DNA from: Gluconacetobacter diazotrophicus PA1 5
GTDB taxonomy: Bacteria; Pseudomonadota; Alphaproteobacteria; Acetobacterales; Acetobacteraceae
DNA: 64,000 nucleotides
NCBI RefSeq assembly: GCF_000021325.1
Contig: NC_011365.1
Coordinates: forward strand, 2,384,001-2,448,000
Direction: 5' to 3'
The position numbers and the translations under genes were made by a program. This document shows positions 17,565 through 26,186 of this stretch, piece after piece. The notes beneath the pieces are model-generated. The model searched no databases and had not been told where the DNA came from. It was given only the letters and a program-made list of their open reading frames with translations. Each line of letters starts with the position of its first letter. Positions within the stretch are counted from its first letter, which is position 1.

Positions 17565-19106
17565 TTATTGGAAAAAACACAATACTTTCAGTGTCTGAAA
17601 CAGACAATTGTACGTGTGTCGGTCAATTTTGTCAAAATCACTTCGAATGGAAGATAATATTTTGTTATTTTTTAAGTATTTATGATTCGATATTCGTGAG
17701 GATCGAACCAGTTCACTAAGATATGATTCGTTTTCTTTTATTCCCCGTATTGCGACGGGGTCAAATGTTTCTTTTACGTAGGCCCTTTCGTACATATCGT
17801 TGTTGAGGAGAAGGGAAATGGATTTTCGCAGGATATTCCTGTTGCTTCTGTATTTATAAGGAAGTTTCGATATGAATTGCGAAAGTTGTATGTTCTGGTA
17901 CGGATAGACCGGCCAGATCCCGTGACGCAGCAACCGTTGAGATCTGCTGGCGGAAGAGTACCAGCAACTTTCCGCAAGCCATCCAGCGGGATACGATATG
18001 TGAACGGTGCGTGCATAATTCTGTCCCGCTTCGGTCAGAAACGGACAGTTGGCAGCGTGTTCCCGGTTTCTGCCGCCATCTTCGTCTTCATATATTACGT
18101 AGAGTTCATCTCCGCCCAATCCTGAAATCAGGGTGTCTATGCCTGCGGCTTGCGCGACGCCGAGGCTGGCTTCGAAAATTTCCGGATAGCTTTCATCTTC
18201 GGGCATGACGCCATATCGGACCCGGCGGAGGCTGGTCTCGCCGAACGGTGCCAGTCGCGCCGCGGGAAGGTTCAGATTGTCAAAGCCGCCGGCTTGTATC
18301 AGGGCGGTGCATCTTTCTTGTTGGGCCGCTCCCATCGTGCCATCGAATTGGGCGGTAATGCTGAACAGGCCGTCACCGAGAAGATTTTTTGCAATCATTG
18401 AACTGAGTGCGGAATCCATTCCGCCACTCAATTCCACGGCCGTTCGACGATTTTCCAGGGGGCGGGCGCCCAACAGGGCTTCGAGCGCGCTTATGAAGTG
18501 ACGTTCAATGTCGCCGTTATCAATTTGATCGAATGGCGCGGAGAAAGTAACAGGATAGGGCAGGCTGATTTCTATACCATTCTTGGAGGCTGCAAGAATA
18601 GCGCCCGCGGTCGTGCGAACGACGCCTTCAACGACTGTACGATGACCGTAGGGCATAATGCCCTGGATTTGGGTGATCACGACGTCCCATGCAACGTCGA
18701 TATCAGTATCTTTTAACAGACGCCGATAATCCCAGTCGATGGAAACTCCGCCTGGATCATGCTTGAGATAAAACGGAGCGTAAACGATCGATGAGGCATG
18801 ACAGGAAAAAGTCAGAGACTCTCGGTCGATTATGATCGCGGAAAAATCCAGAAGTCTCAGATGATACTGTTTGATTCGATCGTCTATTAATTCATCACGA
18901 ACAGATTTTTCGTCCAGAAAGCCGGATGATTCATCCGAAAATCGTTCGCTGTTGAAAATGGCGACTCGTTTCCGACTGATGAGTATTTCCGTAAAAAGAA
19001 GTCGATGTTGAAACGGATGGAGACCGGAGGAGCCAAAAAAGATCCCCTCGCCATCAATAACAAGGGGGGAATTGAGATCTGAAAAATTTATTCTTCCGGA
19101 AAACAT
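17565..19106 (-). CDS. asparagine-synthetase-like ATP-dependent amide-forming enzyme (lasso cyclase/beta-lactam synthetase type)
   Basis: A 513-residue protein of the asparagine synthase superfamily. The C-terminal PP-loop ATPase domain has S227-GGMDS and GLGGDE (G331-E334), with a basic LPYKYRSNRNILRKS segment where the family keeps its catalytic lysine. The N-terminal half resembles the class II glutaminase fold, but the protein starts MFSG, so the catalytic Cys2 is absent and ammonia cannot be drawn from glutamine. The same state is seen in lasso-peptide cyclases and beta-lactam synthetase, which adenylate a carboxylate and close an amide. It lies 29 bp downstream of a 50-codon gene, in a visibly AT-rich island, and no B protein, RRE or transporter gene is next to it. 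The role as a peptide-modifying enzyme is inferred. Confidence 0.8.
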   Translation of the reverse strand: MFSGRINFSDLNSPLVIDGEGIFFGSSGLHPFQHRLLFTEILISRKRVAIFNSERFSDESSGFLDEKSVRDELIDDRIKQYHLRLLDFSAIIIDRESLTFSCHASSIVYAPFYLKHDPGGVSIDWDYRRLLKDTDIDVAWDVVITQIQGIMPYGHRTVVEGVVRTTAGAILAASKNGIEISLPYPVTFSAPFDQIDNGDIERHFISALEALLGARPLENRRTAVELSGGMDSALSSMIAKNLLGDGLFSITAQFDGTMGAAQQERCTALIQAGGFDNLNLPAARLAPFGETSLRRVRYGVMPEDESYPEIFEASLGVAQAAGIDTLISGLGGDELYVIYEDEDGGRNREHAANCPFLTEAGQNYARTVHISYPAGWLAESCWYSSASRSQRLLRHGIWPVYPYQNIQLSQFISKLPYKYRSNRNILRKSISLLLNNDMYERAYVKETFDPVAIRGIKENESYLSELVRSSRISNHKYLKNNKILSSIRSDFDKIDRHTYNCLFQTLKVLCFFQ

Positions 19107-19135
19107 GATGACACGAAGTGCTTGTATCTATTTTA

Positions 19136-19288
19136 TCATTCGGGCGGGTAGCCACCGATGGAGTCCGATCCGTCCACCCTCTTGCGAACGATGGGACGAA
19201 CCCCGCGCTCGTTCACGCTTCCGACGAGCAGAGTGCGGAGAGCAGAAAACACGTCCTGCAATTGGGTATTTTTATTTGAAGAAGACAT
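19136..19288 (-). CDS. 50-residue peptide, candidate substrate of the adjacent asparagine-synthetase-like enzyme
   Basis: The ATG at 19288 has a good Shine-Dalgarno (AAGG nine bases upstream), and the stop is 29 bp before the enzyme gene. The peptide has a Ser/Asn-rich start, an amphipathic segment (QLQDVFSALRTLLVG), then a basic and Gly-rich tail ending GSDSIGGYPPE. Leader-like N-terminus, small size and position directly upstream of an amide-forming ATPase fit a RiPP precursor. It has no YxxP leader motif, no Thr two residues before a Gly, and no Asp/Glu 7-9 residues after a Gly, so it is not a normal lasso precursor. A GTG 23 codons upstream could give a 73-residue form but has no clear RBS. 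Confidence 0.5.
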   Translation of the reverse strand: MSSSNKNTQLQDVFSALRTLLVGSVNERGVRPIVRKRVDGSDSIGGYPPE

Positions 19289-19706
19289 AGCACAATCCCT
19301 TGTTATGGTTTCACGCAAGTCAATCCCCTTCTCCTTCAGGAAAGAAGAAGGTAGCACGATTTTCGCTGCTGTTTCGAAGTCCTGTCAAGGTAATTGAAGC
19401 GTGCTGCAGTTTTGTTTTGCAAAAATGTGACATGCAATCAGTGGTATGCAATAAAAATAAATAAACGCCCCGATATTTATCGAATATTATTTCACAATAT
19501 CCCGGCGTCTGCTGCGGAGGCACCGATTGGCGGCGGATGTCAGAGCCTGTGTGACAATGGGGACTGGTACGCGAAAGCGGTCCAAAACGCATCGGAGTCG
19601 TATCTGTAAATGGAAGGATACGACGGCAGATTTTCAATCAGTGTATCCGGATAAAAAAAAGGGGGTGGTCTGAAAGACCACCCCCTCTTGACGGTGCTGT
19701 GAACGA
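19289..19706. promoter_or_regulatory. AT-rich gene-free region upstream of the peptide gene
   Basis: About 420 bp without a credible gene. The right end holds the terminator of the TonB receptor gene (19652-19685), so the peptide and enzyme must have their own promoter in 19289-19650. That part is much AT-richer than the window average (runs such as AATAAAAATAAATAAA near 19450), as expected for a promoter region or for acquired DNA. I could not pick a convincing -35/-10 pair. Short open frames here on both strands have no RBS and no recognisable product. Confidence 0.4.
19652..19685 (-). terminator. strong Rho-independent terminator of the TonB receptor gene
   Basis: GGGGGTGGTCT (19661-19671) pairs perfectly with AGACCACCCCC (19675-19685) around a three-base loop. 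Read leftward, the hairpin is followed at once by eight T residues. It starts 21 bp after the TonB receptor stop. It makes read-through from the receptor into the peptide-enzyme pair unlikely, so they are separate transcripts. Confidence 0.9.
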
Positions 19707-22700
19707 TCAGAGACGGACGTTCACACCGAACTGGAAGGACCGCATGATGATGCCCTTCTGCGTCCAGGAAGAGTTGTACAGGTAGGAACCATAGGTCGCG
19801 TAATCGTACGGCGAGCGGAAGCCCAGCAGGTTATAGACGTTGGCATAGACCGACCAGCGCGGGTTGATCTGGTAGTTGACCGTCAGGTCAACGTCCCACC
19901 AGTTTTTGACATGGCACTGGGTGCTGGGGGCACCGGTCGCGCCGTAGCCCGACAGGGTGTATGCGCACGTGTTGGTGTTGGCGCCGTTCTGGTCTTCAGC
20001 GGTGGTCTTGTAGCCACTGGTGTAATAGACCGTCGGCGTGACGCCCAGACCCTTCCAGCTGAAGGTGTTCGACCAACTGGCCTTCCAACGCGGTGTGCCA
20101 GAGGCCGACACCTGCTCGTACGGACCAATCGTCCCGGCGTAGTGATAGACGCTGCCGTCCGGCAGCGTCAGGTTGGACGCATGCACATACGTGGCCGTGC
20201 CCTTACTGAACCACAGCACGTCATGCAGCGGACCGGGCAGATGACGGGTGGCGTCGATCGACAGATCCACACCATTGGTCATGTAGCTGCGGGCGTTCAT
20301 GTACTGGTCAGTGAAGATACCCGGAGATGCCTTCGCGCCAGGAGCCTGGATATCCGCAATGGACGGAGTGGCCGACAGGATGCCCGACGGTAGAGCTTCG
20401 CCCAGGATGTAGTCATTGGCCGCCGCGACGGGATTCACGTACGGGTTCGCCATGATGTAGTTGGTTTTTTTGATGTAGTAATAGTCGGCCGACAGGTGCA
20501 GCCAGTCCAGCGGGCTGATCACCGCCCCGCCGGTGAAGTTGGTCGAAATTTCCGGCTTCAGGTTGGGATTGCCCACCGTGTTGACGCCGATGGAATACGG
20601 ATTCGTTGCATAGCCGTCGTTGCCGTGCGTCGCCTGCCAGGCTGCGATGCCCGGAATGGAGCTGTTCGGCGTGTACCCCGTGAAGCCGAGGACGGAGCCG
20701 CTGGTTTCAGCAAAGCTGGGCACGCGGAAGCCGCGCGAGAACGTGCCGCGAAGCGCAAACTGCTTCACCGGCTTGAAGTTCACGCCAACCTTCGGCGAGA
20801 AGTGATGCATTCCGGTGGAGTAGTTGTCGTAGCGGCCGGAGATGTCCGCGTTCAGCATCTTGATGATCGGCAGACCCACTTCGAAGTAGCCCGATTCAAC
20901 CCAGCGGCTGCCCTTGGCGCTGAAGGGATTGATGCCGGCCCATTCGTTCGCAGGATTGGCCGTCTGCGGGTTGGCATTGGGGTCGTTGACCGATTCCCAG
21001 CGGATGTTGCCGCCGATAGCGACATTGACCATGCCGCCCGGAAGCTTGAACAGCCCCTTGCTGACATGCATGTCTTCCGAATATTCCTGCGTACGGGCAT
21101 TCAGCACGTTGCGGGGCGCGATGGAATTCAGTTCACTCTTGGAATTCGCGGACGGATTGGCGAAGTTATAGCTGCCGCTCGTGATCGAATTCTCGATGCC
21201 GCTGATCGTCGGGAAACCGGTATCCACCTGCTGCAGGACCGTGTTCATGCCGACGAAGTTGATGTCGTAGTTCCAGTTCGAACCCCATTTTGACGGGGCC
21301 CAGCCGGAATAGCGCATCGATCCGCGGAAGTTCTGGCTGAACTCCGTGGTGAACGGCTGCAGTCCGCCGTACGTGGCCAGGACCTGTGCCGCCTGCCCGT
21401 ACGGGTTGTAGGGGCTCGTGCTCGGCAGGTAGGTGTTCTGCGCCGTGGCGGTCAGATAGGGGGTCGATGCCAGGGTCGAATAGGGCGGATTCGCGTTGTA
21501 GCTCGACTGGACCTGCGAGTAGTTGAACATCGTCACGAACTGCGAACGCGGCGTCACGTTGGCGATGAAATGCGCCGTGGCGTTGATGCGACGGAGTTCG
21601 GGCTGGATTTGCTTGTAGGCACCGACCGCGTTCTGCGTGCAGGTCGTGCTGACGCCCGGCGCACCCGACACAGAGCCGCTGACCTTGCCGATGACGCCCG
21701 CGCCCGTGCACCCGGCGCTCGGGTTCAGCAGTTGCCAGGGGCCCGTGTTGCTCGGAATGCTGCCGCCGGTTGAAGTCGGCGTAAATCCGATGGGCGAGAC
21801 GACGGCCGTCGGCGTGGCGCCGAAGTTGTTGATCGTCGATCCGGGGGCGTTGGTGTTTCCGTTATACCCGCCGGCGAGCCCGCTGAGGTCGCCTGTATTG
21901 TACGGATAGCCGAGCTGACGGTTGTACAGCGCGTCATCCTGCTGGTATTCGGAGTTGAGGTAGAAGTTCCAGCCGTCGCGGTCCAGATCGCCCCAGCCAT
22001 AGGTGGCATACAGCTTCTGGTGACCGGCATCGCCACGCTGGCTCAGGCCGCCTTCGGCATTACCTTCGAAGCCCTTGATCTGCTTGCGCGTGATGTAGTT
22101 GACGACGCCAGCCACGGCATCGGCACCATAGGTGGCGGAGCCACCATCCTGCATCACGTCCACCCGATCCATGATCGAGGACGGCATCCAGTTGGTGTCG
22201 ACGAAGTTACGCTCGCCGTCATCGGCCAGCGGGTAGTAGGACAGACGCTGCCCGTCCATCAGAACCAGGGTCGAGTCCGTGCTCATGCCGCGCAGCGAGG
22301 GGGCGGAGGCACCGCCGGCAAATGCGCCGTAGGCGGAGAACGAGTTCGTCAGGTTGCCCGCGCCATTGGCGGACAGGACCTGCAGCGCGTCGGTCACGGT
22401 TTTCAGCCCGCGCGCGGCCATGTCCTTGCGCGTCACCTCGGTAATGGGCGAGGCGCTGGCCAGGTTCGGATCGCGGAACAGCGTGCCGGTCACGATCACG
22501 TTTTCAGCCGCCGGCGCGTTGTCCGGCGCAGACGTGGCATTGGCCGCGCCCGCGATGATCGACGCGTTGCGGGCGGAAGACGTGGTCGCGGGAACCCCTG
22601 CCGGCGGGATGGCTGCCGCCGGAGCCACGGCGGCGGGGGCCGCACGGGTCGGGGTGACCGTCTTCGCCTTGGCCGTCGTGTGACGGGTCGTGGTCTTGTG

Positions 22701-22901
22701 GTGGTGGGTCGGCGTCGCCGTCGTGGCGGGCGCAGCCGTCTGGGCCGAGGCCAGGGCGGGCGTCGCGGCGATCGCCGTGGCGCACAGCAGCATGCGCCCG
22801 CGGTTGCGCAGCGCGGGTTGGATTACGAGGAAGGGCGAAGGGCGTCGTCGCTTGCGTTCCGCGCCCGGTGCGCGGGGCGGCGTCTCACCGGTTGGTGCCA
22901 T
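19707..22901 (-). CDS. TonB-dependent outer-membrane receptor
   Basis: About 1064 residues. A long Arg-rich N-terminus leads to a signal core (MLLCATAIAATPALASA, cleavage near residue 54). A Thr/His/Ala/Pro-rich linker follows, then the plug domain (from about 145) with IVTGT, SLRGM, VLMDGQRLSYY, IDRVDV-like MDRVDVMQDGGSATYGADAVAGVVNYITRK pattern split over the plug, and a 22-strand barrel ending FQFGVNVRL. The ligand is unknown: no iron-specific features are visible. The start at 22901 is uncertain; an ATG at 22793 would begin directly at the hydrophobic core. The gene ends in a strong terminator. Proteobacterial lasso clusters often carry a TonB receptor, which is why its position beside the peptide/cyclase pair is noted. 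Confidence 0.9.
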   Translation of the reverse strand: MAPTGETPPRAPGAERKRRRPSPFLVIQPALRNRGRMLLCATAIAATPALASAQTAAPATTATPTHHHKTTTRHTTAKAKTVTPTRAAPAAVAPAAAIPPAGVPATTSSARNASIIAGAANATSAPDNAPAAENVIVTGTLFRDPNLASASPITEVTRKDMAARGLKTVTDALQVLSANGAGNLTNSFSAYGAFAGGASAPSLRGMSTDSTLVLMDGQRLSYYPLADDGERNFVDTNWMPSSIMDRVDVMQDGGSATYGADAVAGVVNYITRKQIKGFEGNAEGGLSQRGDAGHQKLYATYGWGDLDRDGWNFYLNSEYQQDDALYNRQLGYPYNTGDLSGLAGGYNGNTNAPGSTINNFGATPTAVVSPIGFTPTSTGGSIPSNTGPWQLLNPSAGCTGAGVIGKVSGSVSGAPGVSTTCTQNAVGAYKQIQPELRRINATAHFIANVTPRSQFVTMFNYSQVQSSYNANPPYSTLASTPYLTATAQNTYLPSTSPYNPYGQAAQVLATYGGLQPFTTEFSQNFRGSMRYSGWAPSKWGSNWNYDINFVGMNTVLQQVDTGFPTISGIENSITSGSYNFANPSANSKSELNSIAPRNVLNARTQEYSEDMHVSKGLFKLPGGMVNVAIGGNIRWESVNDPNANPQTANPANEWAGINPFSAKGSRWVESGYFEVGLPIIKMLNADISGRYDNYSTGMHHFSPKVGVNFKPVKQFALRGTFSRGFRVPSFAETSGSVLGFTGYTPNSSIPGIAAWQATHGNDGYATNPYSIGVNTVGNPNLKPEISTNFTGGAVISPLDWLHLSADYYYIKKTNYIMANPYVNPVAAANDYILGEALPSGILSATPSIADIQAPGAKASPGIFTDQYMNARSYMTNGVDLSIDATRHLPGPLHDVLWFSKGTATYVHASNLTLPDGSVYHYAGTIGPYEQVSASGTPRWKASWSNTFSWKGLGVTPTVYYTSGYKTTAEDQNGANTNTCAYTLSGYGATGAPSTQCHVKNWWDVDLTVNYQINPRWSVYANVYNLLGFRSPYDYATYGSYLYNSSWTQKGIIMRSFQFGVNVRL

Positions 22902-23496
22902 GAAATACCTGCATTCAAGTTGATTCGAAAAACCATCGAGCGGTGCTCCGGTACAATATGCCATCAAATCGTAACTTGTTGGCAACATGGCGGGGGGGGG
23001 ATGTGCTGAAACTGTCCTTCCGTGGCATCTATGCAACAGGAACGGATCCTGCACGTCGGATGTTTACAAAAGTCACGATAAAATCGGAATGATTCTCGAT
23101 ACGGGATGTGGCCGCGCTGACGGACCTGCCGTTCGGCAGGTTTGGTGCGGGCCTGTGAATAATCCGGAATGACAACGAAGTGATCCACCGATCGAAGATC
23201 AGGCGCATGAAACGACCAGCACTGATGCGATCGGGAAGGAAACGAATCGGATTCGATTCGGATTTTTCATAAAGTGCGAAAAATCTAGATTTTTGTAATA
23301 TTATTTCGATATTGCGCTATTTGAATCCAGATCATTGCGTTCTACATAAGAAATGACGCCCGACAGGCCTATTTTTTGAGATTGGGCGCTATTCGGGCTT
23401 TCTGTCGAGTCGTTGCGATGTCGCACTGTGGCCGCGGCGTGGTGCGGGGGTTGTATCCGTAAAGCCACAATGCGTCCGGGACCGCGCGCGCGGGTG
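22902..23496. promoter_or_regulatory. 595-bp gene-free region upstream of the TonB receptor
   Basis: No credible gene. The segment 23240-23345 is AT-rich and should contain the receptor promoter or regulatory sites. At 23243-23255 CGAATC-G-GATTCG is a perfect 6+1+6 palindrome, and the next bases repeat the ATTCG/GATTCGG pattern, giving a cluster of overlapping half-sites like an operator. The end near 23400-23496 is the 3' side of the hydroxyacid dehydrogenase gene; I see no clear terminator hairpin there. Confidence 0.4.
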
Positions 23497-24432
23497 TCAG
23501 TAGCCGCGTGCGACGTCCACCGCGTCCATGACCGGCAGGTCCGCGCGCAGGCGGCGGATGTTTTCCGCCACCTGCGGCGCGGCCGAGTCCGGCAGCGCGG
23601 CCGAGGCCACGTGCGGGGTGATCAGGACGTTCTCCATCCGCCAGAGCGGATGGTCCCCGGGCAGCGGTTCCTGCGCGAACACGTCCAGCGTCGCCTGGCC
23701 GATCTGTCCCGATTCCAGGGTCGCGACCAGCGCGTCCTGATCGACGATGGCGCCGCGCGCGACATTGACGAATGCCGCCCCGCGCGGAAGCATCGCCAGC
23801 CGTTCGGCGTCCAGCAGCCCGATGGTCTGCGGTGTCTTGGGCAGCAGGCAGACCAGGATGTCGCAGCCGCCCAGGAAGTCCGGCAGGCTGTCCATGCCGG
23901 AATAGCAGGTGATGGCGGGGTCGGATTTCGGGCTGCGCGACCAGCCGCGCACGGTGAAGCCCTGCCGCGCGCACTCACGTGCCGCCAGCAGGCCCAGTTC
24001 GCCCAGGCCCATCACGCCCACCCGCGTCAGGTTCAGCGGCCGGGGTTCGATGAAGTGCCATTGTCCCCGGCGCTGCGCGGCCTCGAACGCCGGAATGTCG
24101 CGCGCCAGGCGCAGGGTCGCGAACAGCACGTAGCTGGCCATCATCCGCGACATCAGCGGGTCGTGCAGCCGGGTGATCGCAACCCCCGGCGGCAGGTCGT
24201 CGCGTGTGACCAGCGCGTCCACCCCGGCCCCCAGGGCGACGATCATCCGCAGGTTGGGAAAGCGCGCGAAGAAGCCGCGCGGCGGGCTCCAGACCAGGGC
24301 ATAGCGGACGGCGGCGGGGTCGGTCACGTCGTCGGCCAGGACGAAATCCAGGTCCGGCAGCAGGCCGGCCAATGCGGCCCGCCACGGTTCGGGGTTGTCC
24401 ACCTGGCTGTAGAAGACCGCCGCATCCTTCAT
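23497..24432 (-). CDS. D-2-hydroxyacid dehydrogenase (glyoxylate/hydroxypyruvate reductase A type)
   Basis: A 311-residue NAD(P)-dependent dehydrogenase of the GhrA branch. The Rossmann motif is GVMGLGELG, the substrate arginine is in NVARGAIVD, the acid is in AQEPLPGDHPLW, and the catalytic histidine is in LITPHVAS. It likely reduces glyoxylate, hydroxypyruvate or another 2-oxoacid in the cytosol. The start at 24432 is preceded by GGGAG; an upstream in-frame start would add 25 unconserved residues. It stands alone, 88 bp downstream of the ABC-F gene in the same direction. Confidence 0.88.
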   Translation of the reverse strand: MKDAAVFYSQVDNPEPWRAALAGLLPDLDFVLADDVTDPAAVRYALVWSPPRGFFARFPNLRMIVALGAGVDALVTRDDLPPGVAITRLHDPLMSRMMASYVLFATLRLARDIPAFEAAQRRGQWHFIEPRPLNLTRVGVMGLGELGLLAARECARQGFTVRGWSRSPKSDPAITCYSGMDSLPDFLGGCDILVCLLPKTPQTIGLLDAERLAMLPRGAAFVNVARGAIVDQDALVATLESGQIGQATLDVFAQEPLPGDHPLWRMENVLITPHVASAALPDSAAPQVAENIRRLRADLPVMDAVDVARGY

Positions 24433-24520
24433 GTCCCGCTCCCGTCCGATCAGTTCGGGTCCGATCCTATCGGCATCGCAAGGCGGCTGGGAAGGGGGGC
24501 TTGTCACCGCGCCCCGTGGT

Positions 24521-26149
24521 TTAGCGCTTCGCCTTGCGCCGCTTTTCGCGCGACGCCGCCTGGGACGGCGCGGTGCTGCCGCCCCGGGCGCGGTCCAGGA
24601 CGAAGCGGGCGTAATCGTCCATGTCGCCGTCGAACGGCGCCACCGTATTGTCCGCCGCCAGCCACAGCCGGTCGGCCACCAGTTCCATCAGCGAGCGGTC
24701 ATGGGTGATCAGGATCACCGCGCCCTCGTATTCGTTCAGCGCGTCCAGCAGCGCGCGCCGGCTGTCGATGTCCAGATGGTTGGTCGGTTCGTCCAGGATC
24801 AGCAGGTGCGGGGCCGCCATCGCCACCAGGTTCAGCAGCAGCCGCGCCCGCTCGCCGCCCGACAGGGCCTCGACCGTCGTGCCCTGCTTTTCGAAATGGA
24901 TGCCGAACTGCGCCAGGCGCGAGCGGTGCGACTGGTCGCTGTCCTGCGGCCGCGCCGCGCGCATGATGTCCAGCGGCGTGTCGCTGGGGTTCAGGGCCTC
25001 GATCTGATGCTGGTGGAACCAGCCGACCTCCATCCGCGCCGACCGCGTCACCCGGCCCGACCGCGCGGCCAGCGCCCCGGCCGCCATCTTGGCGAAGGTC
25101 GACTTGCCCGCGCCGTTGACGCCCAGCAGCCCGATCCGGTCGTCGATATCCAGCCGCAGGTCCAGGCCGCGCAGCACCGGCGCGTCGTCGCCATAGCCGA
25201 TCTCGACATCTTCCAGCCGCATCAGCGGCGGTGCCAGCGGGCGCGGCGGCGAGGGCAGGATGAAGGGCGACACCCGGGCCTCGATCGTGGTGGCCACCGG
25301 CTCCAGCTTGGCCAGCCGCTTCATGCGGCTCTGCGCCTGGGCGGCCTTGCTGGCCTTGGCCTTGAACCGGTCGACGAAGGATTGCAGATGCGCGCGCTCG
25401 GCCTCCTGCTTGGCGCGGGTGGCGCTTTGCAGGCGGATCTTCTCGGCGCGCTGGTGCTCGAACGAATCGTAGCCGCCGGAATAGAGTTCCAGCTTGCCCT
25501 CGGTGACGTGCAGCGTGAAATCGACCGAATTGTTCAGCAATTCCCGGTCATGGCTGATGATCAGCGCCGAATGCGGATAGCGCGCCAGCCGGGCCTCCAG
25601 CCACAGCGCACCTTCCAGGTCCAGGTAGTTGGTCGGTTCGTCCAGCAGCAGCAGGTCGGGCTGGGAAAACAGGGCGGCCGCCAGGGCCACGCGCATGCGC
25701 CAGCCGCCGGAAAACTCGGCCATGGGCCGGTCGAGGTCGGCGGTGGAGAACCCCAGCCCGTTCAGGATTTCGGCGGCGCGGGCGGGGGCGCTGTCGGCGT
25801 CGATCTCGATCAGACGCGCCCAGATGTCGCCCATGCGCTCGGGCTCGGCGGTGTCCAGTTCGGCCATCAGGGCGGCGCGTTCGGTATCCGCCGCCAGGAT
25901 CGTCTCGATCAGGCTGACCGGCGTCGCGGGATGTTCCTGGTCCACGGCGGCGATCCGGGCCGCGCGGGGGATGGAAATCTCGCCCGAATCGGGTTGCAGC
26001 TCGCCCTTGATCAGCTTGAACAGCGTGGATTTGCCCACCCCGTTGCGGCCGACCAGGCTGACCTTGGACGGGTTGGGCAGCGTGACGCTGGCCCGGTCGA
26101 AGAACCGCCGCCCCCAGGCGTTGAAGACAAGCGAATCGATCTGGAGCAT
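24521..26149 (-). CDS. ABC-F family ATPase
   Basis: A 542-residue soluble protein with two ABC ATPase domains and no membrane segment. Walker A motifs are GRNGVGKST (34-42) and GVNGAGKST; signature motifs are SGGWRMR and SGGERAR; both Walker B strands end in LLLDEPTNYLD and LILDEPTNHLD. The interdomain linker is charged and coiled, as in translation-factor ABC-F proteins that act on the ribosome E site. The sequence suggests the YheS/Uup side of the family rather than EttA. The EamA exporter gene lies 37 bp upstream in the same direction. Confidence 0.92.
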   Translation of the reverse strand: MLQIDSLVFNAWGRRFFDRASVTLPNPSKVSLVGRNGVGKSTLFKLIKGELQPDSGEISIPRAARIAAVDQEHPATPVSLIETILAADTERAALMAELDTAEPERMGDIWARLIEIDADSAPARAAEILNGLGFSTADLDRPMAEFSGGWRMRVALAAALFSQPDLLLLDEPTNYLDLEGALWLEARLARYPHSALIISHDRELLNNSVDFTLHVTEGKLELYSGGYDSFEHQRAEKIRLQSATRAKQEAERAHLQSFVDRFKAKASKAAQAQSRMKRLAKLEPVATTIEARVSPFILPSPPRPLAPPLMRLEDVEIGYGDDAPVLRGLDLRLDIDDRIGLLGVNGAGKSTFAKMAAGALAARSGRVTRSARMEVGWFHQHQIEALNPSDTPLDIMRAARPQDSDQSHRSRLAQFGIHFEKQGTTVEALSGGERARLLLNLVAMAAPHLLILDEPTNHLDIDSRRALLDALNEYEGAVILITHDRSLMELVADRLWLAADNTVAPFDGDMDDYARFVLDRARGGSTAPSQAASREKRRKAKR

Positions 26150-26186
26150 GAGGCGGTCCGTGGGGTTTGGATTGGGAAGGGCGGAT

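Noticed and set aside
17565-19288. Calling the peptide/enzyme pair a standard lasso-peptide cluster
   Set aside because: No B protease, no RRE, no exporter, and the peptide has no leader YxxP, no Thr before a core Gly and no Asp/Glu at ring position 7-9.
19320-19637. 105-codon leftward open frame between the TonB terminator and the peptide gene
   Set aside because: No RBS, no recognisable domain, and it overlaps the region that must hold the promoter.
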